A stretch of DNA of 64,000 bases from Planctomycetota bacterium (GTDB lineage: Bacteria; Planctomycetota; J058): assembly GCA_023954375.1 (NCBI GenBank), contig JAMLIC010000023.1, positions 62,001 to 126,000 on the forward strand, given 5' to 3'. Position 1 is the first letter of the stretch. Each line of letters starts with the position of its first letter. Position numbers and translations under genes: made by a program. The notes under the pieces are model-generated. The model saw only the letters and a program-made list of their open reading frames with translations. It was not told the origin of the DNA and did no database searches. Shown piece after piece: positions 62,006 through 64,000 of this stretch.

Positions 62006-64000
62006 TCAGGTCGTGCTGGGCGACGGGTCGGCGTCGCCGGCGCCGGCGTGCTCGCCGAGGAGGCGCTCGAAGGCGGCGAGGTCCAGGGGCTTCACCAGGT
62101 GGTGGTCGAACTCCGCCGCGAGGATGCGCTCCCGGTCTGCGGGGCCGGCGAGGCCCGTGAGCGCGACGAGGAGGGGCGCCGCGCCTTCGGAGGCCGCCCT
62201 GAGCCTGCGCGCGAGGTCGCACCCGTCGCCCGGCGACTCCTGCAGGCCGATGTCGGAGAGCACCACCTCGGGCTGGAACGCCTCGACCGCGGCCAGGGCG
62301 GACGGGACGTCGACGGCGACCCGCACGTCGTGGCCGCGGTCGCACAGGACCATCTCCAGCCCCGCGGCCACGTCGGGCTCGTCCTCCACGACGAGGATGC
62401 GACGGCCGGCCGCGGCCCCCTCGCCGCCGTTGGCGTCGGCCCGGGGCAGGCACACCTCGAACTCGGCCCCCTTGCCGCGCCCCTCGCTGCGCGCCTCCAG
62501 CCGGCCCCCGTGGAGCTCGACCAGCCGCCTGACGAGCCCCAGGCCGAGCCCCAGGCCGCGCCCCGGCCGCGCGCGCTCGTCCTCGGGGCCGGCCCCGCGG
62601 AAGACCCGCGCCAGGTCGGGGGCGTCGAGGCCGATCCCCTCGTCCCGCACGTGGAGCAGGGCCGCGCCCTCCCGCAGGTCCAGCGCCAGCCACACGCGAC
62701 GGCCCCGCGGGGAGAACTTGCTCGCGTTGTGCAGGAGGTTGTAGAGCACCTGCTCGAGGCGGTGCTCGTCGCCGCGCACCAGGACCGGCCCCTCGGGCAG
62801 GGAGACCTCCGCCGTCTGCTCCTTCCGCTCCAGGAGCGGCGCGGCGGCCGCGAGGGCGTGGCGCGCCACGGCGACCAGGTCCACCGGCCGCATGGACAGG
62901 TGCAGCTCCCCTCGCGCGATGCGGGTCGAGTCGAGCATGTCGTCGACGAGGCGGGCCAGGAGCTGCGCCTGGTGCTCCATGCGCACGATCGTCCCGCGGA
63001 CCGCCTCCAGGCGCCCCTCGTCCTGGGCCAGCTTCTTCAGGGCGATCAGGCCGTAGGTGATGGCCGAGATCGGGTTGCGCAGCTCGTGGCCGAGGAGCGA
63101 GAAGAACTCGTCCTTGCGCCGGTCGCCCTCGCGCAGGGCCTCCTCCTCGCGGCGGCGCTCGGTGACGTCGCGCTCGGTGGTGGCGATCCCCTGGATCGCG
63201 CCCGCGTCGTCCACGATCACGGTCGTCGTCAGCCACACGTCGAGGACGCGCCCCCCCTTGGTCAGGCGGCGGGTCTCGAACGAGCGGCTCTCCTCGTCGC
63301 CGCCGGCCTGGCGGAGGACGAACGCGCGCATCTCCTCGCGCAGCTCGGGCGGGGCCAGGTCGGCCGCGGTCAGGCGCAGGGCCTCCTCGCGCGAGTAGCC
63401 GTACATGCGCTCCGCCCCGCGGTTCCAGTCGACGATGCGCCCCGTGAGGTCGAGCAGCGTGATCGCGTCGTTCGAGTCGCGCACGACCGCGGCCAGCCGG
63501 CGCAGGTTCTCCTCCGCCGCCAGCTTCAGCGCGTTGACGTCGACGATGGTCAGGACGGCGCCGTCGACCTTGTCGTCCGCCGTGCGGTAGGGGCGGATCG
63601 ACAGGTGGAACCAGCGCCCCTCCTCGTCCTGGACGTCGCGCTCGCAGGGCTCGAGCCGCTCGATCACCGCCGTCAGGTCCTCCTCCAGCCGGGGCAGGCG
63701 CAGGCGCGGGCGCAGGTCGCGCATGGGGCGGCCGCGGTCCCCCGCGATCAGGTGGAACAGGCGGGCCGCCGCGGGGGTGAAGCGCCGGATGCGCTGCTCG
63801 CGGTCGAGCATGAGGATGGGCAGGTCGATGCTGCTGATCAGGTTGCTCAGGTCGTCGTTGGCGCGGGCCGTCTCGGTGATGCGGCTGCTCAGCTCGTCGT
63901 TCACCGTGGCCAGCTCCTCGTTGCTGGCCTGGAGCTCCTCCTTCGCCGTCTCCAGCTCCTCGTTGGCGCTCAGCAGCTCCTCGTTGCTGGAGAGGGCCTC
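62006..64000 (-). CDS. Hybrid histidine kinase with PAS and receiver domains (3' part of a CheB/CheR-type fusion)
   Basis: The gene enters from beyond 64000; 664 residues are visible. Order: coiled coil (EALSSNEELLSANEELETAK), two PAS domains (DLPILMLDREQRIRRFTPAA; SNDAITLLDLTGRIVDWNRG), HisKA with the phosphorylated His in LLGHELRNPISAI, an ATPase domain (NLLHNASKFSPRGRRV, VRDEGIGLDAPDLARVF), and a C-terminal receiver domain (RRILVVEDEPDVAAGLEMVL, VVLSDIGLQES). The coiled coil with repeated NEEL units is typical of proteins whose N-terminus is a CheB methylesterase plus CheR methyltransferase pair. That pair would lie outside this window, so it is inferred. The protein links stimulus to a phosphorelay. 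Confidence 0.88.
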   Translation of the reverse strand, partial: EALSSNEELLSANEELETAKEELQASNEELATVNDELSSRITETARANDDLSNLISSIDLPILMLDREQRIRRFTPAAARLFHLIAGDRGRPMRDLRPRLRLPRLEEDLTAVIERLEPCERDVQDEEGRWFHLSIRPYRTADDKVDGAVLTIVDVNALKLAAEENLRRLAAVVRDSNDAITLLDLTGRIVDWNRGAERMYGYSREEALRLTAADLAPPELREEMRAFVLRQAGGDEESRSFETRRLTKGGRVLDVWLTTTVIVDDAGAIQGIATTERDVTERRREEEALREGDRRKDEFFSLLGHELRNPISAITYGLIALKKLAQDEGRLEAVRGTIVRMEHQAQLLARLVDDMLDSTRIARGELHLSMRPVDLVAVARHALAAAAPLLERKEQTAEVSLPEGPVLVRGDEHRLEQVLYNLLHNASKFSPRGRRVWLALDLREGAALLHVRDEGIGLDAPDLARVFRGAGPEDERARPGRGLGLGLGLVRRLVELHGGRLEARSEGRGKGAEFEVCLPRADANGGEGAAAGRRILVVEDEPDVAAGLEMVLCDRGHDVRVAVDVPSALAAVEAFQPEVVLSDIGLQESPGDGCDLARRLRAASEGAAPLLVALTGLAGPADRERILAAEFDHHLVKPLDLAAFERLLGEHAGAGDADPSPSTT

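Overview
The window is very GC-rich (roughly three quarters G+C by eye). It most likely comes from a Planctomycetota bacterium. The main reasons are the sigma factor, with its long acidic N-terminus and planctomycete-style region 4, the DUF3179, HEAT and choice-of-anchor-D rich secretome, and the alternative-complex-III respiratory cluster. Myxococcota or a related phylum is a weaker alternative; the kinase motif HRDVSPGN is of a kind common there. No ribosomal RNA, tRNA, CRISPR array or transposase was seen.

Layout. 1-2952: the end of a Pro-rich WQTG-repeat protein, a methyltransferase, pyrophosphatase (minus strand) and a DUF3179 protein. 2937-18465 (minus strand): a respiratory cluster reading actA-actB-actC-actD-actE-actF, a small membrane protein, SCO1, coxB-coxA-coxC-coxD, a Cys-rich lipoprotein, a di-heme peroxidase and an extra oxidase subunit-III-like protein. 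Together they form a quinol:cytochrome c oxidoreductase coupled to a caa3-type oxygen reductase. 18834-37180 (minus strand): a secretome locus with a tail-fibre-like protein, a HEAT lipoprotein, a 4592-residue modular protein ending in a subtilisin domain and a HEAT membrane protein. Downstream lies a decayed duplicate of one module of the giant gene. 37272-46754 (minus strand): housekeeping genes, namely RNase P RNA, a zinc-ribbon protein, rpoD, dnaG, rsmA, a small membrane protein, a PQQ-propeller protein and a Ser/Thr kinase. The last four are tightly coupled.

46883-59178 (plus strand): a secreted TPR-like protein, a frameshifted Hsp70-VWA fusion, a MazF toxin coupled to an unusual 299-residue partner, a HEAT protein with poly-proline linkers, a thioester-less alpha-2-macroglobulin-like protein, a His-rich metal-binding protein and a small lipoprotein. 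59435-64000: a small conserved protein, an IscS-IscA pair for Fe-S assembly, and the 3' part of a CheB/CheR-type hybrid histidine kinase that runs off the window.

Four intergenic regions carry members of a dispersed palindromic repeat family. A fifth intergenic region holds a compound inverted repeat. Near 61.65 kb there is a G30-C22 homopolymer junction inside a tandem repeat that may be an assembly artefact. The most interesting loci are the giant protease locus with its duplicated relic, the MazF-partner pair, the Hsp70-VWA gene and the palindromic repeats. Because GC is so high, long open frames on the wrong strand are common. Genes were chosen by recognisable protein content, ribosome-binding sites and overlaps.
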